DNA of 64,000 nt from an uncultured Nitrospira sp. (lineage in GTDB: Bacteria > Nitrospirota > Nitrospiria > Nitrospirales > Nitrospiraceae). Positions within the stretch are counted from its first letter, which is position 1, and each line of letters opens with the position of its first letter. The DNA is taken from NCBI GenBank assembly GCA_902500825.1, contig CABVRX010000010.1, positions 54,375-118,374 of the forward strand. The letters are read 5' to 3'. Below the pieces are notes generated by a model. It saw only the letters and a list, made by a program, of their open reading frames with translations. It did no database searches and was not told the origin of the DNA. Below are positions 25,497-34,368 of this stretch, in pieces. The position numbers and the translations under genes were made by a program.

Positions 25497-25913
25497 ATGG
25501 CAAAACCAAATTTAAAAAGGATTCCTTCCATCACGCCGTCATCAAAGTCCATGAAGACTAAGCCGGAGTTGACAGCGCAAAATGACTTTGCTATAAAGCA
25601 GCCCACTTCCGGGGCAATTCCCTATACGATTCATGGTCCAGCTCCGGGGGATCAAGGTATGTCAGACCGGGCATACGTGCTGATCAATGTGCTGCCTGGG
25701 CAGACAGCTTCCGTAGTCAAAGCGCTGGAAGAAATTAAGGAAATAAAAACGATCGATCCCTGTTGGGGCAAGCCGGACATCATCGCCATCGCTGATATAG
25801 CAGACCAAGATGCCTTGACCCAACTAGTGTTGAGTCGCATTCATCGTATAGAAGGAGTGACGCAGACCGATACTCACCTCGTATACCGGCTGAAGGAGGC
25901 CAGAACAAAATGA
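25497..25913 (+). CDS. Lrp/AsnC ligand-binding (RAM) domain protein
   Basis: The C-terminal ~85 residues (MSDRAYVLINVLPGQTASVV ... DIIAIADIADQDALTQLVL) form an AsnC-type ligand-binding RAM domain with no DNA-binding domain. The ~50 residues before it are basic and disordered-looking. The start is either ATG 25497, with a long N-tail, or ATG 25659, which gives the usual stand-alone size and has GGGGGATCAAGGT upstream. Stand-alone RAM proteins form octamers that bind amino acids. The stop overlaps the next gene by 4 bp. Confidence 0.7.
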   Translation: MAKPNLKRIPSITPSSKSMKTKPELTAQNDFAIKQPTSGAIPYTIHGPAPGDQGMSDRAYVLINVLPGQTASVVKALEEIKEIKTIDPCWGKPDIIAIADIADQDALTQLVLSRIHRIEGVTQTDTHLVYRLKEARTK

Positions 25914-26407
25914 TCCGAAAGGACTGTCTCGCCATCGTCGCCCTCACCGTGTTTGCCTTTGGATGTACCAGCGTTGAGCGTTCTATCGAGCCTAATGTGG
26001 TCGACGTGACTCTGCCTGCTCCGGCAGACCGGGTGAAAGCGGCAGTGACGAAAGTCATGGCTGATGATGACTACGACGTGGACTGGAAAGACGGATCTCA
26101 GTTGCAGGCAGGTTACAGGGATGAGCAGCCCAGTATTTGGGATTGGCTCGTGAGAGGACGGTTCGGTGTGGTCAAGAGCCGTGCTGAAGCATCCGTGACG
26201 CCAGAAACTGACCAGAGCTCCCATCTCCGTCTGCAAATTTCTTCGGAAGGTAAGCAAACGATGTTCCAAGGGTGGGGTCCCACCGCACCTCAAGTTCCTC
26301 AAAGTGCGGAAAACAAATTGCGCTTAATCAAGAATGAATTGAAAATCGTACAGAATACCTACACAACAGAGACCTTTTACGGATCGACCTACGGGTTGAA
26401 GCCTTAG
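25910..26407 (+). CDS. lipoprotein of unknown function
   Basis: This 165-residue protein has a lipoprotein signal peptide with lipobox FAFGC (residues ~15-19). The mature domain (DVTLPAPADRVKAAVTKVMA ... SAENKLRLIKNELKIVQNTY) is ~145 residues and alpha/beta in character, reminiscent of DUF-type envelope lipoproteins, but I cannot name it. It overlaps the preceding gene by 4 bp (ATGA), forming an operon with the RAM protein and the Pro-rich protein. Its last bases overlap the convergent NtrC-type gene. Confidence 0.7.
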   Translation: MIRKDCLAIVALTVFAFGCTSVERSIEPNVVDVTLPAPADRVKAAVTKVMADDDYDVDWKDGSQLQAGYRDEQPSIWDWLVRGRFGVVKSRAEASVTPETDQSSHLRLQISSEGKQTMFQGWGPTAPQVPQSAENKLRLIKNELKIVQNTYTTETFYGSTYGLKP

Positions 26408-27816
26408 ACAGGTTCTTTTTCAGCTCCTTCAGCCTCTTCTCCTAGGTCCAAGCCGAAACGCTCTGCCATACGGTAGAGCGTTCGTCTATCGATGCCAAGG
26501 ATTTTTGCCGCCTTCACTTTATTTCCCTTCGTTTCTTTGAGTACGCGGGTTAAATGACGTTTTTCCACTTCTTCTAAGGTCAGGCACACCTCGTCAAGCT
26601 GATCGACTTGCGACAGTCGTGCATCGGCTTCAGCCATACCGCTCTGGCGAATTACTTCAGGTAAATCCTCAGGCGTCAGCAACGGCCCGTGGCTCAACGA
26701 CACAGCACGCTCAATCGCGTTTTCAAGCTCTCGAACGTTGCCTGGCCATCGATATTGAATCAACAGTGCCATAGTTTCCGGCAAAACTCCCCGTACCGCA
26801 TGGTCTGTGCCTGCCGCGCACTTTTGTAAGAAGTGATGCACGAGCATCGGAATGTCTTCCCGCCGATCGACCAATGACGGCAATGTGATCGGAACGACTT
26901 TCAGCCGGTAGAAGAGATCGTCCCGAAACTTTCCTTCCTTCACCAGCTGTTCAAGGTCTCTGTTGGTCGCGGCAATGATCCGGACATCGACTTTCGTAGA
27001 TGTTGTGCTTCCGACCCGACGGACTTCCTGATCCTGCATGACTCGCAACAACTTAACTTGTAATGCCTGTCCAAGCTCACCGATCTCGTCTAGAAACAGT
27101 GTCCCTCCGTTGGCTGATTCAAAGAGCCCGACCTTGGTCCCTGCTGCGCCGGTGAAGGCGCCTTTCTCATATCCGAACATTTCCGATTCCAGCAGGGTAT
27201 CGGGCAACGCTCCGCAATTGACCGGGATGAACGGCTTATCCCGGCGTGGGCCGTTCGTATGAATGGCCCGTGCTATGAGCTCTTTGCCGGTCCCGCTTTC
27301 TCCTTGAAGCAGGACCGTGCTTTTGCTTTCCGCCACGCGCGCAACCAGCTTATATACCTCCAACATCGCCGTGCTGCTTCCGACCAATGGAGACCACTCG
27401 TCCTTGCTCTTCAATTCTTCTCGGAACCGCGCATTCTCTTGGAGCAATCGGCAATGATCCAAGCCTCGCTTGACCACCAGCTTGATATCCTCTTTCTTGA
27501 ACGGCTTTGCCAAGTAATCGTAGGCGCCCTGCTTAATCGCTTCGATCGCGCCTTCCAGAGAGCCGAAGGCGGTGAGCACCACGACGGCCGTATTCGGACT
27601 CACTCGTTTGAACTCCCGCAAAACCGTCAGCCCATCCACCGCACCCATGCGGATATCCGTTAACACCAAATCAACTCTCCCCTGGCGTCCTCGCGCGATC
27701 ACCTCTTCTCCGCCGGCAAAGGCCTCGACATGATACCCTTCCTTCCTGAGAGCCTCTGCCAACAGCTCGCGTGCAACCACATCGTCGTCGGCCACGAGAA
27801 TCGTCGCTGGTTGCAT
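26404..27816 (-). CDS. sigma-54-dependent response regulator (NtrC family)
   Basis: The 470-residue protein has a receiver domain with phospho-acceptor Asp in DLVLTDIRMG (residues ~50-59) and an AAA+ domain with Walker A GESGTGKE (~171-178), the sigma-54 contact GAFTGA (~223-228) and Walker B-like GTLFLDEIGEL. A Fis-type HTH follows (GNKVKAAKILGIDRRTLYRM, ~430-449). It activates RpoN promoters after phosphorylation by the adjacent kinase, whose stop overlaps its start. The regulon is unknown; I could not find a clear -24/-12 promoter nearby. Confidence 0.95.
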   Translation of the reverse strand: MQPATILVADDDVVARELLAEALRKEGYHVEAFAGGEEVIARGRQGRVDLVLTDIRMGAVDGLTVLREFKRVSPNTAVVVLTAFGSLEGAIEAIKQGAYDYLAKPFKKEDIKLVVKRGLDHCRLLQENARFREELKSKDEWSPLVGSSTAMLEVYKLVARVAESKSTVLLQGESGTGKELIARAIHTNGPRRDKPFIPVNCGALPDTLLESEMFGYEKGAFTGAAGTKVGLFESANGGTLFLDEIGELGQALQVKLLRVMQDQEVRRVGSTTSTKVDVRIIAATNRDLEQLVKEGKFRDDLFYRLKVVPITLPSLVDRREDIPMLVHHFLQKCAAGTDHAVRGVLPETMALLIQYRWPGNVRELENAIERAVSLSHGPLLTPEDLPEVIRQSGMAEADARLSQVDQLDEVCLTLEEVEKRHLTRVLKETKGNKVKAAKILGIDRRTLYRMAERFGLDLGEEAEGAEKEPV

Positions 27817-28988
27817 TACGCCTCCTCCCTCGTATCAATGGATTCACTTCGCATCGCTGGCAACGTCATCGTCACGGTCGTGCCACGCCCGATCTCGCTC
27901 GTCATCACCAGGATTCCGCCATGAGCTACCACCGATTCACGGCTCAAGAATAGCCCCAAGCCGGTTCCCTTGCCAACCGCCTTCGTCGTAAAAAATGGTT
28001 CAAAGGCTTTTTCTACGTCTTCCTCCGGAATGCCGCATCCCGTGTCCTGCACCTCGATCGTAATCACGAACGGCGACATACCGTCTGCGACCAGTCGACC
28101 GCGTTCCAGTTCGGCTGACGATGCCTCACGACATCCTGCCATGACGATAACCTTCCCCTGTCCTGGTGTTGCCGCAAGCGCATTGGCTAGGACATTCACC
28201 AAGACTTGATGGATTTTTTCCTTATCCGCCCAAACCAGGGGGAGAGCCTTGGAAATCTCGACCGTCAGCGCGATCCCTTTCTCATGGAAAGCCGGTTCCA
28301 TCAGGATTGCCGACGGGGTGACCACTTCCTCGACAGGAAGCCATTGCGGTTCGGGCTGGCGCGGCCTGGTAGAAGACAGTAAATCCTGAATGATTCGAAC
28401 CACTCGTGTAAGCTGGTCATCGATGATGGTCACCCGCTTTCTCATCTCCGGCGTCGCACCAGGCTCCTCGGCCAAAGCCTGGACATGCCACGCGATCGAG
28501 TGAAGCGGCGTGCCTACCTCATGCGCCACGGACGCCACGAGCTGCCCCACCGCAGCCAACCGTTCTGACCGGTTCAGTTGGTCTTTCGCCTGGACCAGCT
28601 GCGTGTTGGCCTTAAGCAGACTCTCGGTTTCTCGGGCCAGCGCCGCCCTCGCCGCCTCCTCGCGCGCCTTCCGCTCTTCCCAGCTCACACCCAGGTACGC
28701 CACCAACAGCAAAACGCCGACGACGACGCTCCGATTGATGATCGCGGCTTGAAATCGGCCCGGCTTCGTCGGTTGGAGGAGCCCCGAATAGGTCGCAACG
28801 ACACAGGCCAACACCGTCACCAACATGATGGTTCGATTCCGAAGAGTGGTGACCAACAAGATGGGCAATACGTACCCATACGCGCCGACGACGTTGACCG
28901 GAGCGAATTCTTCAATGATCAAGATGATGAGAAAGCAAGCTGCCGCAACGGCGAGCACGAAGCGATCACGATGCGTCATGGCAGTCAT
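27816..28988 (-). CDS. membrane-bound sensor histidine kinase partner of the NtrC-type regulator
   Basis: This 390-residue kinase has about four N-terminal transmembrane helices (residues ~10-130) with no large periplasmic loop. A coiled linker follows, then the H-box [15 protein letters not shown] (residues ~155-169), N-box [13 protein letters not shown]1 [15 protein letters not shown] and G2 [13 protein letters not shown]. The first ~130 residues probably sense a membrane or hydrophobic signal. It ends one base into the regulator gene, so the pair is co-transcribed. ATG 28988 and ATG 28979 are both possible starts. Confidence 0.93.
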   Translation of the reverse strand: MTAMTHRDRFVLAVAAACFLIILIIEEFAPVNVVGAYGYVLPILLVTTLRNRTIMLVTVLACVVATYSGLLQPTKPGRFQAAIINRSVVVGVLLLVAYLGVSWEERKAREEAARAALARETESLLKANTQLVQAKDQLNRSERLAAVGQLVASVAHEVGTPLHSIAWHVQALAEEPGATPEMRKRVTIIDDQLTRVVRIIQDLLSSTRPRQPEPQWLPVEEVVTPSAILMEPAFHEKGIALTVEISKALPLVWADKEKIHQVLVNVLANALAATPGQGKVIVMAGCREASSAELERGRLVADGMSPFVITIEVQDTGCGIPEEDVEKAFEPFFTTKAVGKGTGLGLFLSRESVVAHGGILVMTSEIGRGTTVTMTLPAMRSESIDTREEA

Positions 28989-29067
28989 CGACTCGCTCCG
29001 CCTGACCGACGATCACAACATCCGAATCGAGCACATCGATAATGAGTGTGTTCCTTCACGGAAATAC

Positions 29068-31320
29068 TTACACAAGAGGGCGGGACAAACGCAACAGAGT
29101 CGCGAGTCGTTCAAATCGGGAATCTTGGACCAAGTCCTCCACGGGCAGATCCAGCTTCCGGCACCAATTCGGATGCTGGTCCACCGTCCCTGGTAGATTG
29201 GTTTGATATCGCGTGCCGATGACGTCTTCGATATTGGTCAAGACGATCGACGCGGGAGTACGGGCCAAATACTGATGGATGCCTTCCATCAACTCGGTCG
29301 TCATCGTCGGCACTTGAGACGGATCATCCGGTACCCCTGCCGGCAGGAGTCCTTCCGACTTCAATGCAGCGAGGATTCCAGCTTTTTCTCGATGCCGCTC
29401 CACCCACATCGCATTTCGAGCCTCCTCCGAAGGAAAAAGGCCCAGCGCGGATCGCGTTTCAATATCCACGCCTTCCCAATATCCGCTCAGCGTCGGAAGA
29501 TCGTGGGTTGTCACGACGGCAAGGGACTGGGCGGGATAGTGAGCCGGAGGCTTCCAACCTCCCCAATGTTCACGCTCAAAATAGAAGACTCGGTATGAGA
29601 AAACTCCGGTGGTCTCGAGTCGATCGCGCACCCAATCGGGAACGGTTCCCAGATCTTCACCGATCACGACGGCCTTCGCCCGCACACTTTCCAGCGCCAA
29701 AATCGCCAGGAGTTCGTCATCGCGGTAATGCACATACGTCCCCATCGCAGGTGGGAGACCACGAGGAATCCAAAACAGTCGAAAGAGCGCCATGACATGA
29801 TCGATCCGTATCGCTCCTCCATAGCGGAGATTATTGCGGAGTAATTCAATAAAGTACCGGTATCCGCTCGTGCGCAGACGCAATGGGTCGAGCGGAGAAA
29901 TTCCCCAATTCTGTCCTTCAGGGGCAAACGCATCGGGAGGCGCACCGCAATCGGCCTTGAACGCCAACACATCCTGATTCAGCCACCCATCGGCGCCATA
30001 GCGCTCGCTTCCTAGAGCGAAGTCATGGTACAAGCCGATCGACATACCGACCTCCTGGGTCTTCTTCACCGCCTCCAGCAGCTGTTCCGTCGCCAGCCAT
30101 TGCAGATATTGAAAGAATCGTATTCGCGGCATCCGTCGACGCTGAAACTCTTTCAGGGCCTCCGACCTCCGAGTGCGATACGGTTCCGGCCAATCCTCCC
30201 AGATCGTCGAAGTCGAGGAGGAGGACTGCAGTTCTTCCTCCAGAGCGTGAAACAACGCATAGCGCGCCAGGGATGCCCCTTCCCGCTCTATGAAGCGATG
30301 GAACGTTCTCCCGCGTTCAGTCTTTGGATTCAACTCCGGTTCGACACCTTCGAAGTTGTCCTGCAAAAATGTCCGATAGCAGAGCTCAAGCACCTCGCGC
30401 TTCGTCGATCTCACCGTGTCGTAATCCACGAACTCGCATCGTCGAGCCGCTTCGATCCTTGTACGAAATGAGGGGTCGGCAAGCCTATTTTGGACATCCG
30501 GGTTCGTCCAGCACTCGGAAACCTGGGTGACATCAATATACAAGTCGTTCAAAAACAGGCGGCTGGTGGGTGAATAGGGACTAATATGATACGGTTTGGC
30601 ATTCTTGAGGGCATGGAGCGGGTTCAACCCAATCACCGCAGCTCCCAGACGTTTTCCGGCCCATTCGATGACGGCGCCGAGATCTCGAAAATCGCCGACG
30701 CCCCAATTGCGATGGCTCCGCAGTGAATAGAGCTGCAAAGCCACGCCCCACCATCGAACACCCTGCTGAAGTTCATCAGGAATGTAACAGCGCTCCGGCG
30801 CGACGATGAGTCGGAACATGGATTCCGTACTGGTGCCGTCTCCCTTTACGTGGGCGTTGATCGAGTAATAGCCAAGCGGCAGGTCCTGTGGAAACGGCAC
30901 AGCGACGCGAATAAATCTGCGTCCTTCAATCATGCGGGTCTCTTCGACCCTGAGACCAGGCCCTTCCGTTCGTTCACATTGCGTGTCTCCGTTCTCCGCA
31001 TAGAAAGACGTATGGATCTGGAGAACCGAGTCCCCCGAGCTCTCACATGGCCCATACCACGACCAGGTACCTGCATCTCGCCCCAACCGAAGCACATGGA
31101 CAGGTTCGCAGCCTCGTAGCCACCAACGATGATCCCACGTCTCCAGCTCCGCGATGAGTTCCTCGCGATTCGTGACACGCAGATTCATGGCAGCCAGGAT
31201 TGCCCGTCTCGTTTCGTCCGTCGTCACATGGTGCGTTCCGGCGATGTCGTAGTAGTCGGCAGCAATCCCTGTCCGATCGCCTAACATGCGCAAAAGATCG
31301 CTTTCCGAACGTTCATACAT
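29068..31320 (-). CDS. malQ: 4-alpha-glucanotransferase MalQ (GH77)
   Basis: The 750-residue enzyme (from ATG 31320, MYERSESDLL) transfers alpha-1,4-glucan chains in glycogen or maltodextrin metabolism. Its N-terminal ~150 residues form a beta domain typical of long bacterial MalQ forms. The GH77 barrel then shows LQLYSLRSHRNWGVGDFRDL, AIRIDHVMALFRLFWIP, VIGEDLGTVP and TTHDLPTLSGYW, which carry the catalytic acids. A start 10 codons earlier (31350) is possible but adds a poor N-terminus. It is transcribed with no obvious partner. Confidence 0.95.
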   Translation of the reverse strand: MYERSESDLLRMLGDRTGIAADYYDIAGTHHVTTDETRRAILAAMNLRVTNREELIAELETWDHRWWLRGCEPVHVLRLGRDAGTWSWYGPCESSGDSVLQIHTSFYAENGDTQCERTEGPGLRVEETRMIEGRRFIRVAVPFPQDLPLGYYSINAHVKGDGTSTESMFRLIVAPERCYIPDELQQGVRWWGVALQLYSLRSHRNWGVGDFRDLGAVIEWAGKRLGAAVIGLNPLHALKNAKPYHISPYSPTSRLFLNDLYIDVTQVSECWTNPDVQNRLADPSFRTRIEAARRCEFVDYDTVRSTKREVLELCYRTFLQDNFEGVEPELNPKTERGRTFHRFIEREGASLARYALFHALEEELQSSSSTSTIWEDWPEPYRTRRSEALKEFQRRRMPRIRFFQYLQWLATEQLLEAVKKTQEVGMSIGLYHDFALGSERYGADGWLNQDVLAFKADCGAPPDAFAPEGQNWGISPLDPLRLRTSGYRYFIELLRNNLRYGGAIRIDHVMALFRLFWIPRGLPPAMGTYVHYRDDELLAILALESVRAKAVVIGEDLGTVPDWVRDRLETTGVFSYRVFYFEREHWGGWKPPAHYPAQSLAVVTTHDLPTLSGYWEGVDIETRSALGLFPSEEARNAMWVERHREKAGILAALKSEGLLPAGVPDDPSQVPTMTTELMEGIHQYLARTPASIVLTNIEDVIGTRYQTNLPGTVDQHPNWCRKLDLPVEDLVQDSRFERLATLLRLSRPLV

Positions 31321-31546
31321 GGTGCGAGTGTGAGTGAAGCAATAGCACAAGTCAAGGTAATGCAGCCTCTATACCCTTTGACTCGATCGGCTGGGAAGTC
31401 AACCATACAGATCTCGTCAAACTGGGGGGAACCATGCGGAAAACCGCCGGCTAACTAAGAGGAGATCAGAGTAGATCACGGCTCATGGAACCAGCAGCAG
31501 AACAGCCGCCGGTAGCTTGATTGTTGTACTGGCTCCCAAATAGTTT

Positions 31547-32899
31547 TCAGTTCAGTGCGTGTAAACTTCCCGTCGAACGGGCCAGATCAACCCTGGCGAC
31601 GTTGAGCTGAAAGAATGCGGTGACGAGATTTTCTCTGGCACGGGCTACTGAGGAGAGCCCATTGGTGAGTTCAAAGTGACTGGTGGAGGTCAGGACACCG
31701 TAGCGTTCTCGTGCTAGATTCAGTTCCTTGGTCGCCATCTGGAAACCGGCCTGAGCGATACTCACTTGCTCTTGCGCCGCGGTGAGTGAAGCAAGGGCAT
31801 CGTGTACTTCCATGTTGACTTGGTTGAGCACCGACCTCATGCGTAACGATTCTTGCTGCCACTGGCTTCGAGCTTGGGCGATGCGGCCTTCGCGCTGACC
31901 TCCATCGAAAATCGGGATCTGGAGGATCAGCGTCATATTGTAGGTATCGAGGGTGTTATTCCAACGATTGCCGACAAGTCCATAATCTCCCTGGGCCACC
32001 AGCGACGGTAATCGTTCCCCTGTAATAGAAGAGTAGGCCAATTCGGAGGCTTTCACACGGGTGTACTGGGCTTGAATTTCAGGCCGTTGGCTCAATGCTT
32101 CTTCCATCGCTCCTTGCGGCGTCGGTACACTCCGCACATCCGTCAGCCATTCATCCGTTAAGGCAAGAGGTATCTCCGTAGGCAACGCAAGGAGATTGAT
32201 GAGACCCAGTTTGGCATGTTCAAGGTCATACCGCGCCGATGACTCCTGTTGCCGCTCAGCCGCTAATTGCGCTTCCAGTCGGGCGACATCGAGACCCGTG
32301 GCGACTCCCCCACGTTGTCGCTGCCTGACAGTCTCGAGTAATTCAATCATGACCTGCTGATTCGCCTCATGCATGTTGACCATGGCCATGGCCTTCAATC
32401 CTTCCATGTAGACCAGGGCCACGCCGGCCATCATGTCGAACCGTTTCGCTTCCGATTCCTGTTCCATCACACGCAGAGATTCACGCGAAGCCCGCCAGCG
32501 CTGAATCAAACTGAGGCTGAACAGGTTTTGCGTGGCGCTGACCCTCGTATCAAAAATGCTGAATGGATCAGTGCGCACCGGAGACAGACCGATCGTTCCA
32601 AGAAATTGCGTTCGCCTGGTTTGCCTGACATCAGCCGAAATGTTGGGGAGCATCGCGCCCAGTTGCGTCTGCACTTGTCCTTGGGCTTCCCGAATCCGCT
32701 CTTTGTACAGAAGCACATCCGGATTATTGTTGAGCGCCGCCGTCAACGCCCCTTTCAAGGTAAGATTGAGCGGCTGAAACGTATGTGGCCGAGCTGGGCT
32801 ACCGGACTCTCCGGTTGCAATGCCGGCCTGTACCAGGCCCGGTTCGAGCACAGGGAAGACAAGCAGACAGACCCCAAACAGCGCCGACAATGGGGCCAT
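31547..32899 (-). CDS. TolC-like outer-membrane efflux protein of a type I secretion system
   Basis: This 450-residue protein has a signal peptide (residues ~1-26) and two repeats of the TolC/OEP fold: long helices with coiled-coil heptads plus barrel strands (for example FDTRVSATQNLFSLSLIQRW and TYNMTLILQIPIFDGGQREG). It forms the outer-membrane tunnel. It starts 3 bp after the HlyD-type gene, so the ABC, HlyD and TolC genes form a complete type I exporter operon. No substrate gene is recognisable next to it. Confidence 0.92.
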   Translation of the reverse strand: MAPLSALFGVCLLVFPVLEPGLVQAGIATGESGSPARPHTFQPLNLTLKGALTAALNNNPDVLLYKERIREAQGQVQTQLGAMLPNISADVRQTRRTQFLGTIGLSPVRTDPFSIFDTRVSATQNLFSLSLIQRWRASRESLRVMEQESEAKRFDMMAGVALVYMEGLKAMAMVNMHEANQQVMIELLETVRQRQRGGVATGLDVARLEAQLAAERQQESSARYDLEHAKLGLINLLALPTEIPLALTDEWLTDVRSVPTPQGAMEEALSQRPEIQAQYTRVKASELAYSSITGERLPSLVAQGDYGLVGNRWNNTLDTYNMTLILQIPIFDGGQREGRIAQARSQWQQESLRMRSVLNQVNMEVHDALASLTAAQEQVSIAQAGFQMATKELNLARERYGVLTSTSHFELTNGLSSVARARENLVTAFFQLNVARVDLARSTGSLHALN

Positions 32900-32902
32900 T
32901 CG

Positions 32903-34357
32903 TTACCGCTCCCTCAGACTTTCTTGTATGGATTTGAGCAACGGGCTCAGTAGATATTCGATGATGCGGCGCTGACCGGTCTTGATCTCAACAGTAACCG
33001 CCATCCCAGGCGAAAGATTCACCGGCTTGCCATCGATTTGAATCGTCGACCGACTCATACCGACTCTGGTTGGATAGACGAGCCCGATCTTTTCGAGCGG
33101 AACCGCATCGTCAGAAACCGTCAGCACATGACCAGGAATCGTACCGTACAACGTGAACTGGAATGTTTCAACTTTGATCTCAACCGGCTGTCCTTCATAC
33201 ACAAACCCCACATCTTTATTTTCGACTTGCGCCTCCACTTCGACCGGATGGTCCTGAGGCACGACAAGGAGCAGCTGCTGCGCTGGAGTGACGACACCAC
33301 CGACTGTATGCACCGCTAACTGCTGCACGACGCCGTCAATCGGCGAGAGCAGCCGCTGCAAACCGGCCCTTTGCCCAGCCTTCGTGACTTCTTGAGAAAG
33401 AGAGGCAGCTTTGATTTCCAGAACCGACAATTCCGCCTGCTTTGTCTGCTGAAACTCCAACATCATGGCCCGGTAGTGCTTGTCGGCTTCCGCAAGCGCC
33501 GCCCGATCCTGTTGGAACTTTTTCTTTTGTCCAGCCAACTCTTGTGTCTTATCGATCAACTGCCCTTCCGCCTGCAGGAAATCCATCTTGGTGACCGCTT
33601 CGTGTTCGAGCAGTCTTTTATAGGCTTCGGCGCGTTCCGCCTCCATCGGCACCGTGGCTTCCAAGCGGAGAATGTTCTCTTTGGTTTGTTCGAGTGCAGC
33701 TTGACGTTGATCGACAAGATGCTGTACTGCCGCAATCTTGGCCCGATACTCGGCCAGCTGGTCGCGCAGCAACTGCTGTTGCAGCACGGCATAGGCCCCA
33801 TCTACGCCGGCAGGTATCTCGAAAGCGGCCAGTCCCTTAATGAGAGCCCTCAACCTCGCCACGTCCACTTTCGTCGCTCGATATTCATTGAACACCCGAT
33901 CATAGTCGGCACGGTTGAGAGTCGAATCGAGTTCGATCAGCACATCACCCTGCTTCACGACCTGTCCATCCTGCACCTGAATCGATGCAATGACCGCTGC
34001 TTCGTACGGCTGAATGATCTTCGAATGACCGCTGGGAATGATTTTGCCTTGCGCCGTAGCCACAATATCAATCCAGCCCAATGTGGCCCACAACCCTGCC
34101 ACAGTGAAGACGGCCAAGATCGTCCAGAGGAGCGCTCGGCCGATTGGGGATGGAGGAATCTGTTCGATTTCCAATACTGCCGGTAGAAATTCCGTGGCCT
34201 GTTTGTCTGAAACAGACGGAGAAGGGGTCAGGAACCATTTGTCGGAACGACCCGTAGGGCGCTTTGGGCGCTTTGCGCAAATGGTTCCTGCCCCCTTGTC
34301 GGCCTGCCACGCCGCCTTCCACACCATCCAATGTTTGCCGAACGCCCCAATGGCCAT
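32903..34357 (-). CDS. HlyD-type membrane fusion protein of the type I secretion system
   Basis: The 484-residue adaptor has one N-terminal transmembrane helix (ALLWTILAVFTVAGLWATLG, residues ~74-93), a biotinyl-lipoyl half (VIASIQVQDGQVVKQGDVLIELD), long coiled coils (~150-330) and a C-terminal beta-barrel. It bridges the ABC protein and TolC. The first ~60 cytoplasmic residues include a stretch (GAGTICAKRPKRPTGRSDKW) encoded by an inverted-repeat element at 34225-34294, which appears to be inserted in frame. The gene begins 11 bp after the ABC gene. Confidence 0.93.
   Translation of the reverse strand: MAIGAFGKHWMVWKAAWQADKGAGTICAKRPKRPTGRSDKWFLTPSPSVSDKQATEFLPAVLEIEQIPPSPIGRALLWTILAVFTVAGLWATLGWIDIVATAQGKIIPSGHSKIIQPYEAAVIASIQVQDGQVVKQGDVLIELDSTLNRADYDRVFNEYRATKVDVARLRALIKGLAAFEIPAGVDGAYAVLQQQLLRDQLAEYRAKIAAVQHLVDQRQAALEQTKENILRLEATVPMEAERAEAYKRLLEHEAVTKMDFLQAEGQLIDKTQELAGQKKKFQQDRAALAEADKHYRAMMLEFQQTKQAELSVLEIKAASLSQEVTKAGQRAGLQRLLSPIDGVVQQLAVHTVGGVVTPAQQLLLVVPQDHPVEVEAQVENKDVGFVYEGQPVEIKVETFQFTLYGTIPGHVLTVSDDAVPLEKIGLVYPTRVGMSRSTIQIDGKPVNLSPGMAVTVEIKTGQRRIIEYLLSPLLKSIQESLRER
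34225..34294. repeat. REP/MITE-like inverted repeat inside the hlyD-type coding sequence
   Basis: CAGGAACCATTTG (34229-34241) and CAAATGGTTCCTG (34278-34290) are exact inverted copies, and flanking GGGG and CCCC nearly extend them. The intervening 36 bp hold GGGCGCTTTGGGCGCTTT. This is the layout of a short palindromic mobile repeat. It has been translated as part of the cytoplasmic tail of the membrane fusion protein without breaking the frame. Confidence 0.6.
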
Positions 34358-34368
34358 CTGAGAACTCT

